DNA of 64,000 nt from Pseudomonas svalbardensis (GCF_030053115.1 NZ_CP125619.1:3855501-3919500), one strand, 5' to 3'. Shown: positions 26,636 through 35,960, counted from the first letter of the stretch. The notes: a model not told the origin generated them from the sequence alone. Numbers and translations: made by a program.

Positions 26636-28285
26636 ATGTCGGGAACGACTCTACTGATCAACCTCGCGGGCGCCATTGCACTGTTGCTGTGGGGCACGCA
26701 CATGATTTCTTCGGCGCTGTTGCGCGGCTTCGGCACGCCACTGCGCCACTGGATGGGTCGGCATCTGAACAACCGCTGGCTGGCCCTGCTCGCGGGCATC
26801 GGCATCACCGGCGTCTTGCAAAGCAGCACCGCCGTCAGCCTGATGGCCACCTCGTTCACTGCCGCCGGCACCCTGGGCCTGGCCCCGGCGCTGGCGGTGA
26901 TGCTCGGCGCCAACATCGGATCGACCCTGGTGGTGCAGCTGCTCAGCGCTGACATTTCGATCCTTACACCCATCGTTTTACTGACCGGCCTGACCGTCTT
27001 CCGGCTGCGGGATGACTCGCGTTTCGAGAGCGTCGGCTGTGCATTGATCGGCCTGGGGCTGATGCTGATGGCCCTGCATATGCTCGGCTCGACACTGGCC
27101 GACGTGGAAGGCACGCCCGTGTTCCAGCTGATCATGCAAAGCCTCGACGGCGACCTGCTGATTGCGCTGCTGGTAGCGCTGATCCTTACCTGGCTCTGCC
27201 ATTCGAGCGTGGCCGTGGTGCTGTTGATCGTGTCCCTGGCCGCCACCGGAATGCTCTCGGCAACGACCATCGTCGCGCTGGTGCTCGGGGTGAACATTGG
27301 CGGTGCGTTACCGTCGGTGATCAATGCCGGCTCGAACATCGGCCGACGCCTGCCCCTCGGCAATCTGCTGGTGCGGGCCTTGGGCGCGGCAGTGGTGTTG
27401 CCCCTGGCCGGGTGGCTGGCATCGCTGAATCTCGATCCGGCGGCGCTGGTGGTTTACCTGCACACCGGCTTCAACCTTTTGCTGGCGCTGGTGTTCATCG
27501 GTTTCACCGAGCCCATGGCCAGACTGCTGAATCGCCTGTTGCCGGAGCCGGCGCGGGATGTCGATCCGGGCATGCCGCGCTACCTCGACGAAGCCGGGCT
27601 GGAGGTGGCCAACATCGGCCTGTCCAACGCCTCCCGCGAAGCCCTGCGCATCGCCGACATGCTCTCGGCCATGCTTGAGCGCACGCTGCAGCTGTTCCAT
27701 ACCTCGGCGCCGGCCTGTGCCGATGAGGTGCGGCGCATCGATCAATCCACGGACCTGTTGAGCGCGGCGATTCGCGCCTATCTGGCGGACATTGGCCAGG
27801 AAGGCATCAGCGACAGCGATGCCGATCGCGCCCAGGAAATCCTCACGTTTGTGATCAACCTCGAACACGCCGCGGACATTCTTTCCGCCAGCCTCACGGA
27901 GTTGGCCGTGCGCCGCTTGCGCCGCGGTGAACACTTTTCGGTGTTCGAGTTGCGCAACATTGCGCCGTTGCACGAGGCGCTGTTGGAAAGCCTGAGCCTG
28001 GCAATCACCGTGTTCCTGCGCGAAGACATTGCCACCGCGCACCAGTTGATCAGTCGCAAGGAGAGCGTCCGGCGACTCGAAGCCGACGCCAGCCGTCAGC
28101 ACTTTCGCAAACTGCAGGAGGACAAAAACACCTGGGCTGAATCCGGCGACATCTTTCAGCGCGTGCTGCGTGACTATCGTCGGGTACACCACCACATCGC
28201 CGCCCTCGCCTATCCGCTGCTGGAACGGGCGGGTGAGCCGTTGGGCGATGATCAGGCCAAGGAGGCCTCGCCATGCGCGTCCTGA
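26636..28285 (+). CDS. Na/Pi cotransporter family protein with PhoU-like tail
   Basis: 549 residues. The membrane part carries the first NptA/PNaS repeat with GVLQSSTAVSLMATS (QSS motif). The second repeat is degenerate (WLCHSSVAVVLL, with His instead of Gln). The cytoplasmic part from about 330 has PhoU-like helices. AAAGGAG lies 8 bases before the ATG at 26636. It takes up phosphate (or a similar anion) with sodium. Its 3' end overlaps the next gene by 13 bases. The QSS change may alter ion coupling. Confidence 0.87.
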   Translation: MSGTTLLINLAGAIALLLWGTHMISSALLRGFGTPLRHWMGRHLNNRWLALLAGIGITGVLQSSTAVSLMATSFTAAGTLGLAPALAVMLGANIGSTLVVQLLSADISILTPIVLLTGLTVFRLRDDSRFESVGCALIGLGLMLMALHMLGSTLADVEGTPVFQLIMQSLDGDLLIALLVALILTWLCHSSVAVVLLIVSLAATGMLSATTIVALVLGVNIGGALPSVINAGSNIGRRLPLGNLLVRALGAAVVLPLAGWLASLNLDPAALVVYLHTGFNLLLALVFIGFTEPMARLLNRLLPEPARDVDPGMPRYLDEAGLEVANIGLSNASREALRIADMLSAMLERTLQLFHTSAPACADEVRRIDQSTDLLSAAIRAYLADIGQEGISDSDADRAQEILTFVINLEHAADILSASLTELAVRRLRRGEHFSVFELRNIAPLHEALLESLSLAITVFLREDIATAHQLISRKESVRRLEADASRQHFRKLQEDKNTWAESGDIFQRVLRDYRRVHHHIAALAYPLLERAGEPLGDDQAKEASPCAS

Positions 28286-28626
28286 TTTGTGCCGGCCGCC
28301 ATTACGCCGACAGCCGCCAATGCCGCCGCGTGCTCGACGCCTTCCAGCGCCTGCACCCGGTGCAGGTGCTGATCCATGGCGGCAATCAATACCTGGGCGC
28401 CGACATCGAGGAATGGGCCCGTGAACACGGCGCCGACATCGTGCGCTACCCACCCAACTGGCAACGCCACGGCAAACTGGCCGAACGCCTGCGCAACCAC
28501 TTCATGCTGCACGACAGCCGCCCCGACGTGGTCATCGCCCTGCCCGGCGGTGAAGACACTGAAGAACTGGTCGCACAGGCTCGGGGGAAGGGTTTGCAAA
28601 CGTTATCGGTAGCGGATTGGGGCTAA
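28273..28626 (+). CDS. SLOG-family protein (DUF2493, YspA-type)
   Basis: 117 residues: MRVLICAGRHYADSRQC, then VLIHGGNQYLGADIEEWARE and VVIALPGGEDTEELVAQAR, the marks of the SLOG Rossmann-like fold that binds nucleotides or their derivatives. It overlaps the symporter gene and is translated with it. Function unknown. Confidence 0.85.
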   Translation: MRVLICAGRHYADSRQCRRVLDAFQRLHPVQVLIHGGNQYLGADIEEWAREHGADIVRYPPNWQRHGKLAERLRNHFMLHDSRPDVVIALPGGEDTEELVAQARGKGLQTLSVADWG

Positions 28627-28797
28627 ATCCAGGATCTGTCAGTAAAAGAGGAACCCTGTGGGAGCGGCGAGGGGCTGAGTTTTTTCAGAGGCAGGCGTTG
28701 GACTGATAACGCTTCGGCAGGGAACTCCTGGCGACCGCCACGCATCCTACAGATGTGGTACTTCCTTTTTTGCTTCACGCTTTCAGAGGACACCGTC

Positions 28798-29115
28798 ATG
28801 CGCCGTCTGATTATCATCTCTTCACTAGTGCTTTGTTTGCCCGTTGGTTCAGCCATGGCCGATGTAGATGCAAAAGATGTCGCCACCTCGGCTGGGGTCT
28901 CCGCATCGCTGTACTCGACCTTCAAGGATGACAAACGGGTGATTCCGGCCCGAGATGACGCCACCAGCTTCGTCGCCAGTGGCGGGGCGATTCGTGGTGC
29001 TTATCTGGAGTCGTACTTAAAGCAGGTTCGTCTGGAAAATCCCGGCCTCAACGCCAGCGACGAAGACCTGGCCAGAGCGATCCTCGTCCAGGAAGGCGTA
29101 GCTGCAGGTCAATAA
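28798..29115 (+). CDS. DUF2388 exported protein
   Basis: 105 residues with a signal peptide (MRRLIIISSLVLCLPVGSAMA). The mature part has the DUF2388 pattern: SLYSTFKDDKRVIPARDDAT, SFVASGGAIRGAYLES, DLARAILVQE. AGAGGA lies 8 bases before the ATG; the frame is open from 28753. Periplasmic, function unknown. A half REP lies upstream at about 28658. Confidence 0.85.
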   Translation: MRRLIIISSLVLCLPVGSAMADVDAKDVATSAGVSASLYSTFKDDKRVIPARDDATSFVASGGAIRGAYLESYLKQVRLENPGLNASDEDLARAILVQEGVAAGQ

Positions 29116-29167
29116 AGGCTGAAAAAGTAGCGGTGGGGCTTGCGGCACCCGGATAGTGTTTGCAGCC

Positions 29168-30100
29168 CTACCTTGCTTCAGCACCCGTGGATAATCGCGC
29201 CCAACCCGCCACCAGTTGCGCGCTGATGCTCACGCCACCGCACACCACAATCACCACATCATGGGCGCCGGCAATCGCCGGATGGTTCAGGTAGCCAATC
29301 GCCAACGAAACGCCGCACGCCGGCTCGACCAACTGACGCAGGTCGTTGGCGTAACGCACCACGCCCATGATCGCCTCGTCATCGCTGAGCACCACGCACT
29401 CGTGGGGGAAATCGAGGATGTGCTGCACCGGCCAGGCGGCCACCAACGTAGCGCCGAGCGACCGGGCGACCGTATCGATCCGGGAAAATATGACCGGATA
29501 TCCCGCACTGACAGCGGCGGCAAAAGACGCAGAACCCTGGGTTTCACACGCGATGATCCGGCAGTCCATGCGCTTGTGGCGGATCAATCCTGTGAGAATT
29601 CCCGCCAGCAAACCTCCGCCCCCTACCGACATCACAAATGCATCGACCTGAGGGCAATCCTCGAGGATTTCATCGACCATCGTGCTGTGCCCTTCCCACA
29701 GCACCGGGTGATCGAAGGCTGGCACGTATTCGGTGTCCACGCCCTGCGCGAGTTCCTTGGCCCGTAGATTGGCTTCGTCCCAGACCTTGCCATGGACGAT
29801 CACCTCGGCACCGGTTTTCCTGATCCGTGCGCGGGTGGTTTCCGGCGTGGTGTGTGGCACCACAATGCAGGCTTTCAACCCCAGTCTGGCGGCAGCCACG
29901 GCAGTGGCGAACCCCGCGTTTCCGCCGGAAGGACAGATCACTTTGCGTTTCCCTTGCTCCGCTGCCTGGCTGCACAAGAGCCCTATGCCACGAAGTTTGA
30001 ATGAGCCGCTGGGTTGCAGGTTTTCCAGCTTGAGCCAGATTCGTCGGGATGGAGTCGACAGGTCTGGATGCAGAATCAAGGGCGTTCTGATGTGAAGCAT
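29168..30100 (-). CDS. Serine/threonine dehydratase-like PLP enzyme
   Basis: 310 residues, fold type II. PLP lysine is Lys35 (SGSFKLRG), the phosphate-binding loop SVGGGGLLAG is near 158-167, and the substrate loop SGGNAGFA. It matches L-serine dehydratase (SDS) of the liver/bacterial PLP type, deaminating L-serine or L-threonine in the cytosol. Single gene. Confidence 0.85.
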   Translation of the reverse strand: MLHIRTPLILHPDLSTPSRRIWLKLENLQPSGSFKLRGIGLLCSQAAEQGKRKVICPSGGNAGFATAVAAARLGLKACIVVPHTTPETTRARIRKTGAEVIVHGKVWDEANLRAKELAQGVDTEYVPAFDHPVLWEGHSTMVDEILEDCPQVDAFVMSVGGGGLLAGILTGLIRHKRMDCRIIACETQGSASFAAAVSAGYPVIFSRIDTVARSLGATLVAAWPVQHILDFPHECVVLSDDEAIMGVVRYANDLRQLVEPACGVSLAIGYLNHPAIAGAHDVVIVVCGGVSISAQLVAGWARLSTGAEAR

Positions 30101-30168
30101 TTGTGGAGCTCCTTAAGGGTGAACGGTCCTAATCCAAGCTTAGTTCACCCTGCCCGGCGGCTACCGCT

Positions 30169-30960
30169 TCAGCGATAACGCGGTGCTGCCGTGGAGTTGC
30201 CAAACAAACCTGAAAGCGTCTGACGCCGGGCTTCGTAGGCGTCCCACTGATCGCCTTGGTGCAGGCCCGGAATGGTCACCACTTCGCCTTGCGCCAGGCC
30301 CGACAGCGCTGCATCGACCATGTCCTGGGCAGACATCACGATCTCTTGTGGCAGGTTTTCCACCGGGTTGCCGGCCTCGCTCCAGAAGTCGGTGGCGGTA
30401 GCGCCGGGCAATACGGCCTGGATCCGAATGCCTTTGTCCGCCAGTTCGCGGTGCATCGATTGGCTCAGGCCGAGGACAAACGCCTTGGTCCCGCCATACA
30501 CGCCGTTGAGAATTTCCGGGGCGATGGCAACGATCGAGGAGATATTGATCACAGTTCCGGTGCCACGGGCAACGAAGCCTGGCACCACCGCGTAAGCCAG
30601 GCGCATCAACGCGGTCACGTTGAGGGTGATCATGTCTTCCATGTCATCCACGGGGCTGCCGAGCAGCGGCATGACAGCGCCGACCCCGGCGTTGTTGACC
30701 AATAGGGTGATACTGGCGTCGGAGCGTAGAATTTCTTCGACCCGCCGCAAGTCGGCCTTGTCTTTCAGATCAGCGGCGACCACTTCCACGGCGCGACCGG
30801 TTTCGTTACTCAGGTGGTTGGCCAGGGCGTTCAGTTTCGCCTGGCTGCGGGCGACCAGAATCAGGTCGTAACCTTGCCGGGCGAGACGGTCGGCATACAC
30901 CGCGCCGATGCCCGAAGAAGCGCCAGTGATCAGAGCGGTACCTTTGGATGAGAGAGCCAT
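30169..30960 (-). CDS. SDR-family NAD(P)-dependent oxidoreductase
   Basis: 263 residues. TGASSGIG cofactor motif, NNAGVG, catalytic Ser (INISSIVA) and YGGTK (Tyr/Lys). AAGGAAATCGAC precedes the ATG at 30960. It belongs to the DltE/YqjQ-like SDR group; substrate unknown. Divergent from a GlxA-type regulator that probably controls it. Confidence 0.87.
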   Translation of the reverse strand: MALSSKGTALITGASSGIGAVYADRLARQGYDLILVARSQAKLNALANHLSNETGRAVEVVAADLKDKADLRRVEEILRSDASITLLVNNAGVGAVMPLLGSPVDDMEDMITLNVTALMRLAYAVVPGFVARGTGTVINISSIVAIAPEILNGVYGGTKAFVLGLSQSMHRELADKGIRIQAVLPGATATDFWSEAGNPVENLPQEIVMSAQDMVDAALSGLAQGEVVTIPGLHQGDQWDAYEARRQTLSGLFGNSTAAPRYR

Positions 30961-31037
30961 GTCGATTTCCTTCACAGTGAGGCGATAACTTCGCCGGGTG
31001 TGAACCGTTATAAAGGGTCTAACGCCCGTCTCAAATG

Positions 31038-31054
31038 ACGTTTAAAGTACGTTT
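31038..31054. promoter_or_regulatory. Direct repeat in the SDR/GlxA intergenic region
   Basis: ACGTTT at 31038 and at 31049, 11 bp apart (one helical turn), in the 123-bp region between the divergent genes. AraC-family proteins bind such phased direct half sites, so this is a candidate operator. Confidence 0.35.
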
Positions 31055-31083
31055 TTCGGACATGACCTTTTGAGGACATCTCG

Positions 31084-32031
31084 ATGACTTCCGTCGCATT
31101 TGTAGTGTTTGAAGGGTTCCAGTCCATGGCGCTGGCGGCCATGCCGGTGTTCGAGTACGCCAATTTCAGCGCCGGCGAGGCGCTTTATGAGGTCAGCGTA
31201 TTGTCCGAAGACGGCCGCACATTGCGCGCTTCCGGTGGGCTGAGCGTCGGCACCGAGGCCTTTGGTGAGCGGGTGTTCGACACAGTGATCGTGGTGGGCG
31301 GCGATGCCATCCTCGAGCAGGCGCCCGAGGGCGTACTGAACTACCTGCGCGCAAACGTTAAAACCGCACGGCGCACGGCGTCGATCTGCTCCGGGGCGTT
31401 CGTCCTGGCCCAGGCCGGTTTGCTCGACGGACGGCGGGCCACCACCCATTGGGCTTATGCACGGGAGCTGCAAGCGCGGTTTCCGTCGATCAAGGTCGAA
31501 GAAGACCGCATCTACGTCATCGACGGTTCGATCTGGACCTCCGCCGGGATGACCGCCGGCATCGACCTGGCGCTGGCCATGGTGGAAAGGGATCACGGCG
31601 CCGCGCTGGCCCGTTCCGTGGCGCAGAAACTGGTGATGTACCACCGCCGCGCGGGCGGCCAGTCGCAGCACTCGGCGCTGCTGGAACTGGAAGCGAAATC
31701 CGACCGGATTCAAACCGTCCTCGGCTATGCGCGAGAACACCTCACCGAGACGTTGTCGGTGGAGCAACTGGCAGACGTCGCGCGCCTCAGCCCTCGGCAA
31801 TTCAGCCGGGCTTTCCGGGCGGAAACCGGTCAATCACCGGCCAAAGCCATCGAGAACCTGCGCCTGGAAACGGCGCGGCAGATGCTGGAACGCGGGCGCC
31901 TGACCCTCGATCAGATCGCCGAAGAGTCCGGCTTCAGCGACTGCCGCCGCATGCGCGAAGCCTTCCTTCGGGCGTTCGGGCAGCCGCCGCAGGTGATTCG
32001 GCGTAATGCCAGGGCCGGGTTGAACGCGTGA
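31084..32031 (+). CDS. GlxA-family AraC transcriptional regulator
   Basis: 315 residues: N-terminal DJ-1/PfpI-like domain with the nucleophile-elbow sequence ASICSGAFVLAQAG and THWAYARELQ, then an AraC helix-turn-helix pair (LSVEQLADVARLSPRQFSRA; LDQIAEESGFSDCRRMREAF). Divergent from the SDR gene; likely its activator. Confidence 0.9.
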   Translation: MTSVAFVVFEGFQSMALAAMPVFEYANFSAGEALYEVSVLSEDGRTLRASGGLSVGTEAFGERVFDTVIVVGGDAILEQAPEGVLNYLRANVKTARRTASICSGAFVLAQAGLLDGRRATTHWAYARELQARFPSIKVEEDRIYVIDGSIWTSAGMTAGIDLALAMVERDHGAALARSVAQKLVMYHRRAGGQSQHSALLELEAKSDRIQTVLGYAREHLTETLSVEQLADVARLSPRQFSRAFRAETGQSPAKAIENLRLETARQMLERGRLTLDQIAEESGFSDCRRMREAFLRAFGQPPQVIRRNARAGLNA

Positions 32032-32074
32032 GGGGCGCCGGGCCTCTAAACTGAAAAAAACAGACGAGGTGCTT

Positions 32075-32509
32075 ATGAAAATCTCGACCAAACTGGCGTT
32101 TTTCGCCGTTGTTTCCACCCTCGCCTACCTTGCGCTCGCGGTGTGGGGGCTTGGCGGATTCTCGGCGTTTTTCTCTCATGGACCGTTGGTGGTCATTGTG
32201 TTGGCCGCTTTGGTGATGGCCATCGCGTCCTTGTTCACTGAGGTCAACCTGAGTTCCGGTGAACGTGAAGACCGGGCCAATCGTTGGGTATTGCCGGCGT
32301 TCGGGGTGATCGGTTTATTGAGCGGGTACCTGCCGGCCTACACCGACCGGATCGATTTCTGGACCTTTGGTGGCGAAGGTGTGCGCTGGCTCGGGGCATT
32401 ACTGTTCATCATCGGCGGCACGCTGAGGTTGTGGCCGGTGTTTGTGCTGGGCAAGCGTTTCAGTGGACTGGTGGCGATTCAGCTGTCTATCAATATGCCT
32501 TCAAAATAA
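32075..32509 (+). pseudogene. Truncated isoprenylcysteine methyltransferase-like (ICMT) membrane protein
   Basis: 144 codons with four hydrophobic segments, ending LRLWPVFVLGKRFSGLVAIQ followed by an unrelated tail LSINMPSK. In ICMT/phosphatidylethanolamine methyltransferase-like proteins this point is followed by HxLVTxGxYxxxRNPxYLG and two more helices, which hold the SAM site; they are absent here. The start ATG 32075 has GAGGT 4 bases upstream. Probably a 3'-truncated gene with the break near 32485-32510. Confidence 0.6.
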
Positions 32510-32535
32510 AGATCATCAAGACAGTTACTCCCACA

Positions 32536-33204
32536 TTAGATTGCATGCAGGCGGATTTTGTCGTCTTGATCCACATGGGCGACGACCGACTCATAGCTGG
32601 CGAGCGTGGCGTGCGGAGTCTGGAGCGGATGGTCGTGGGTTGCGGTCACCACGATCAGGCCAGCGCCCGCCGCCTCGGCGGCGAGAATGCCCACGGTGGC
32701 GTCTTCGAAAATCAGGCAATCGGCCGGTTCAACGCCCAAGCGCTTGGCCGCCAGTCGATAACCCGCGGGATCAGGCTTTCCGACACTGACGTCTTCGGCA
32801 GTGACCATCACCAAAGGCTGCGGGATACCCGCCGCGGCCATCCGCCGCAGCGCCAATGCCTTCGGCGCCGAGGTGACGATCGCCCACTGGTTGGCGGGCA
32901 GCGACTTCAGGAAATTCGCCGCGCCAGGCACCTCGATAATCCCCTCGACATCCTCGATTTCCGCCTCGGTGATGAACGCCGCTTCAGCCTCGGCATCCAC
33001 GCCGGGCAACGCCAGACGATTGATGGTGTCGATGGCGCGAACGCCATGGATGGTGGGTAGGAAGGAGTCGACATCGACGCCGTGGCGCAAGGCCCAGGCC
33101 GCCCAGATCCGCTCGGCAGCGGCGATGGAATTTAGGACGGTGCCATCCATATCGAACAGAAAAGCGCAGTACGGGGTATTGAAGACAGATTCTTGAACAG
33201 ACAA
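32536..33204 (-). CDS. HAD-family sugar phosphatase
   Basis: 222 residues. HAD motif I FLFDMDGTVLNS (nucleophile Asp), motif II VTSAPKAL, the lysine in KPDPAGYRL, motif III FEDATVGILAAEAAG. It resembles YfbT/HxpA sugar-phosphate phosphatases of subfamily IA with a small helical cap. Cytoplasmic; substrate not predictable. Confidence 0.88.
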   Translation of the reverse strand: MSVQESVFNTPYCAFLFDMDGTVLNSIAAAERIWAAWALRHGVDVDSFLPTIHGVRAIDTINRLALPGVDAEAEAAFITEAEIEDVEGIIEVPGAANFLKSLPANQWAIVTSAPKALALRRMAAAGIPQPLVMVTAEDVSVGKPDPAGYRLAAKRLGVEPADCLIFEDATVGILAAEAAGAGLIVVTATHDHPLQTPHATLASYESVVAHVDQDDKIRLHAI

Positions 33205-33447
33205 GGGGGAGCTTCCTCTCGCAAGTGCCAGGCGGGTTCGCCGAGCAATGTAGCATTTGCGAGGGAGCTGCCGAAGGCGGCCCGTGCCTTCGGAAACGCC
33301 TGCAGAGGATTTCGTTGCTAAGCGGGACGCAGTGCCTCAACGGGCGGGGTGCCGTCGCATGTCGCACCAAGTGTGCCGATTCTTGAAATGTAGGCCTGCC
33401 ACAACGCGCATCGTGACAGGTTGTAGTGGTCTGATGTGCCGCAGGTT

Positions 33448-33855
33448 TTACAGGGTACGTTTTGACTTCAAGGCACCTTCCACACAGTCCAGCAACTGCC
33501 CAAGCGCCCACGGTTTCTTGATGAACGACACCGAATGCCTGACCCCGGCGCTTTCCGGCGTTTCGAAACCGGACATGATCATGATCGGCTTGTCCGGCCA
33601 ACGGTCGCCAAACAGATTGGCCAGGTCCGCGCCATTGAGTTTGCCCGGCATGGTGATGTCCGTCAGCAATAGACGGACGCCTTCGGAGTGTTGTTCCAGA
33701 TACTTCAACGCGGCATCCGCGCTGGCCTGCGGTTCAACCACAAAGCCTTCGTCCTGAAGAATTTCGCAGAGAAACTCCAGAATCAACGGGTCGTCCTCAA
33801 CCACAAGAATCAACCCACCAGGAAGGTTATTGCCCGCCGTCGATACTGGACTCAT
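33448..33855 (-). CDS. Single-domain response regulator (CheY-like)
   Basis: 135 residues: ILVVEDDPLILEFLCE, phospho-acceptor Asp in LLLTDITMPGKLNG, and KKPW with the conserved Lys. No output domain. The start at 33855 (MSPVSTAGNN) gives the usual short N-terminus; the frame is open to 34002. Such stand-alone receivers are often targets of hybrid kinases with HWE or PAS domains; no partner lies near. Confidence 0.85.
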   Translation of the reverse strand: MSPVSTAGNNLPGGLILVVEDDPLILEFLCEILQDEGFVVEPQASADAALKYLEQHSEGVRLLLTDITMPGKLNGADLANLFGDRWPDKPIMIMSGFETPESAGVRHSVSFIKKPWALGQLLDCVEGALKSKRTL

Positions 33856-33968
33856 GACCGTGACACTCCCTGATTGCCTAAATGATTTCGCGGGCTTAAA
33901 TCCGCTACCTATCAGGTATGAGCAGCGGACTTCGCGGAAATTCATTTTGATGTAATCGGGCAATGAAT

Positions 33969-33999
33969 CAGGCGCCATACAGCGCTGTATGGGCGCCTG
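33969..33999. terminator. Long hairpin behind the MXKDX gene
   Basis: CAGGCGCCATACAGC and GCTGTATGGGCGCCTG form a nearly perfect 15-bp stem, downstream of the repeat-protein gene on the minus strand. No T run follows, so it is a structural 3' end or weak terminator. Confidence 0.5.
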
Positions 34000-34035
34000 C
34001 AAACCAGGGTCTGGCCTCGAAGGAGGGTGTTGGGA

Positions 34036-34317
34036 TCAGTACGACGGAGCGTCTTTTTTCATGGCGTCCTTGGACATCGCGTCCTTCTTCATTCCGTCCT
34101 TGGACAGGGTGTCTTTCTTCATCGCGTCCTTGCTCATGGAATCCTTGGTCATGGCGTCCTTTTTCATCGTGTCTTTGTGCATGGCGTCTTTAGACATTGA
34201 ATCCTTGCTCATGCTGTCGTTGCTCATGCTGTTATTGGTTGTAGCATCGGCGGCAAACACGCTGGCGGTGCCAAACGCCAGGCACATGGACAGTACGGTG
34301 GTCGCTAACTTTTTCAT
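34036..34317 (-). CDS. Pentapeptide MXKDX repeat protein
   Basis: 93 residues: a signal peptide (MKKLATTVLSMCLAFGTASVFA), then some twelve 5-residue repeats of the form MxKDx (MSKDSMSKDAMHKDTMKKDA...). AAGGAG lies 7 bases before the ATG at 34317. These exported Met/Lys/Asp-rich repeats are widespread in pseudomonads and Burkholderia; the role is unknown, metal or oxidant buffering being possible. It lies behind the molybdopterin oxidoreductase. Confidence 0.85.
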   Translation of the reverse strand: MKKLATTVLSMCLAFGTASVFAADATTNNSMSNDSMSKDSMSKDAMHKDTMKKDAMTKDSMSKDAMKKDTLSKDGMKKDAMSKDAMKKDAPSY

Positions 34318-34388
34318 GATGAAACTCCTTGAAGCACAGGTTGCGAATGAGCGCAGCGGGTGCCGCGCAGTGAAGTGGCCAGGCGCCA

Positions 34389-35174
34389 TCAGCTACCACC
34401 GAACCAGTTGTAGCCCTGGTCTTCCCAGTAGCCCCCCGGATAGGTGTTAGTGACGAACATCGCCTGAATATGTTTGGGATTCTTGTAGCCCAGCTTGGTG
34501 GGCATGCGCAGCTTCATCGGGAAGCCGTATTCGCGAGGCAGCACCGCGCCGTCATAGGTCAGCGTCAACAAGGTTTGCGAATGCAGTGCGGTGGCCATGT
34601 CGATGCTGGTGTAGTAGTCGTCCGCGCATTTGAAGCCGACATACTTGGCATCCGTGTCGGCACCGACCCGCTTCAGGAAGTCGCTGAACCGTACGCCGCC
34701 CCAGCGCCCGATCGCGCTCCAGCCTTCGACGCAGATGTGTCGGGTAATCTGTTCGGTCTGCGCCATGGCTCGCAGCTCTTCGAGCCGCCAGCTGCGCTTG
34801 TCCGCGACCATGCCGGTCACTTCCAGTCGATAACTCGCCTCCTCCACCGTCGGCGCCTCGTCGATGCCGTAGAAGGCATTGAACGGAAACGGCCGGGTGA
34901 TCATTGACTCGGGATAGGTCGGCGCCAGGGTATTGGGGTTGAACAACCAGCCCTGCACCCGATCGTTGAACCGGGACATGGAGGACAACGCGGTTTCGAC
35001 GCTCTCGTTGTCGGTGAGGTTGCAGCCGGACAACATGGCCACGCCGCCAAGGGTCAGGCCGCGCATCAGGAACGAGCGTCGTGAGCGGTCCTCGATCTGC
35101 GGTGCAATGATTTTCCTGGCATCCGTCAGGATGGACGACTCGTCCAGCCCTGAGCCTTCGATGCGCTTTTTCAT
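34389..35174 (-). CDS. Molybdopterin-dependent sulfite oxidase-like subunit
   Basis: 261 residues of the sulfite oxidase/MsrP fold. A Tat-type motif SRRSFLMRG at 31-39 leads a hydrophobic stretch that ends in LSGC (Cys51, possibly a lipoprotein). The Mo ligand is Cys148 in TRHICVEGWSAIGRW. The start at 35174 overlaps the cytochrome gene by 4 bases (ATGA). With the cytochrome b partner it forms a periplasmic oxidoreductase; the substrate (methionine sulfoxide, sulfite or other) cannot be read from sequence. Confidence 0.88.
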   Translation of the reverse strand: MKKRIEGSGLDESSILTDARKIIAPQIEDRSRRSFLMRGLTLGGVAMLSGCNLTDNESVETALSSMSRFNDRVQGWLFNPNTLAPTYPESMITRPFPFNAFYGIDEAPTVEEASYRLEVTGMVADKRSWRLEELRAMAQTEQITRHICVEGWSAIGRWGGVRFSDFLKRVGADTDAKYVGFKCADDYYTSIDMATALHSQTLLTLTYDGAVLPREYGFPMKLRMPTKLGYKNPKHIQAMFVTNTYPGGYWEDQGYNWFGGS

Positions 35175-35791
35175 ACGGGCTCCTTGCGACCGACAATCAT
35201 CGCCCACAACGTTTTTGGAACCAGCGCGACCATCACCAGATGAACCGCTACAAAGGCCACCAACAGCGCCATCGCGATGAAATGCACGTGCCGTGCGCCT
35301 TCGTAACCGCCCAGCAGTTCACGCAACAGCGGAAACTGGACGGACTGCCACAACACCAGTCCGGAAATCACCAGCAGCGTGATGTCGACCATCACGAACA
35401 GGTACGCCACCCGTTGCACCTGGTTGTAATGACTCAGATCGGCATGCCCCAATCGCCCTCGCAACCCCGCCCACAGGTCATGCAGGACACCTTTAGGCGA
35501 AACCGGGAAAAAGCGCCGTGTCAGACGACCACTGACGAGGTTGATGATCAGGTAGACAAGACCGTTGACGGCCAGAAGCCACATCGCCGCGAAATGCAAT
35601 TGCAACGCCCCGCCGAGCCAGCCACCCAAGGTGATCGTTTTGGGAAAACTGAAGTCGTACAGCGGGGAAGCGTTATAGATTCGCCAACCGCTGGTGACCA
35701 TGACCAGCACCGCCAGGGCGTTCAGCCAATGGGTCAGCCGTAGCCAGCGGGGATGTGTGCTGACCGTGGGTGAAGCAGGTAACTGCGACAT
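35171..35791 (-). CDS. Cytochrome b561-type membrane subunit
   Basis: 206 residues with four membrane helices and heme-ligand histidines: HWLNALAVLVMVTSGWRIY, LHFAAMWLLAVNGLVY, and GARHVHFIAMALLVAFVAVH. It is the Ni/Fe-hydrogenase / formate dehydrogenase type b cytochrome that passes electrons between quinone and the molybdoprotein encoded next. GGGAGCCCATC precedes the ATG. Confidence 0.88.
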   Translation of the reverse strand: MSQLPASPTVSTHPRWLRLTHWLNALAVLVMVTSGWRIYNASPLYDFSFPKTITLGGWLGGALQLHFAAMWLLAVNGLVYLIINLVSGRLTRRFFPVSPKGVLHDLWAGLRGRLGHADLSHYNQVQRVAYLFVMVDITLLVISGLVLWQSVQFPLLRELLGGYEGARHVHFIAMALLVAFVAVHLVMVALVPKTLWAMIVGRKEPV

Positions 35792-35960
35792 GATGGGCTC
35801 CCGGCGGTTGATCGTTGGTGCCGATTATGTGAGCCGATAGATCGCCAAATCCTCACGTAAAGTTAAATTAAACGTGATAACTCCCCCCCAATAACCGGTG
35901 GTCCGCCCTTGGCTCAATTGTGGTTAAAATGCCGCCCCAACAAATTGCTGGCCCTGCCCG

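Noticed and set aside
34553..35196. 214-codon Arg-rich frame over the molybdoprotein.
   Set aside because: A shadow in another frame; no known domain, and the real gene has Tat and Mo motifs.
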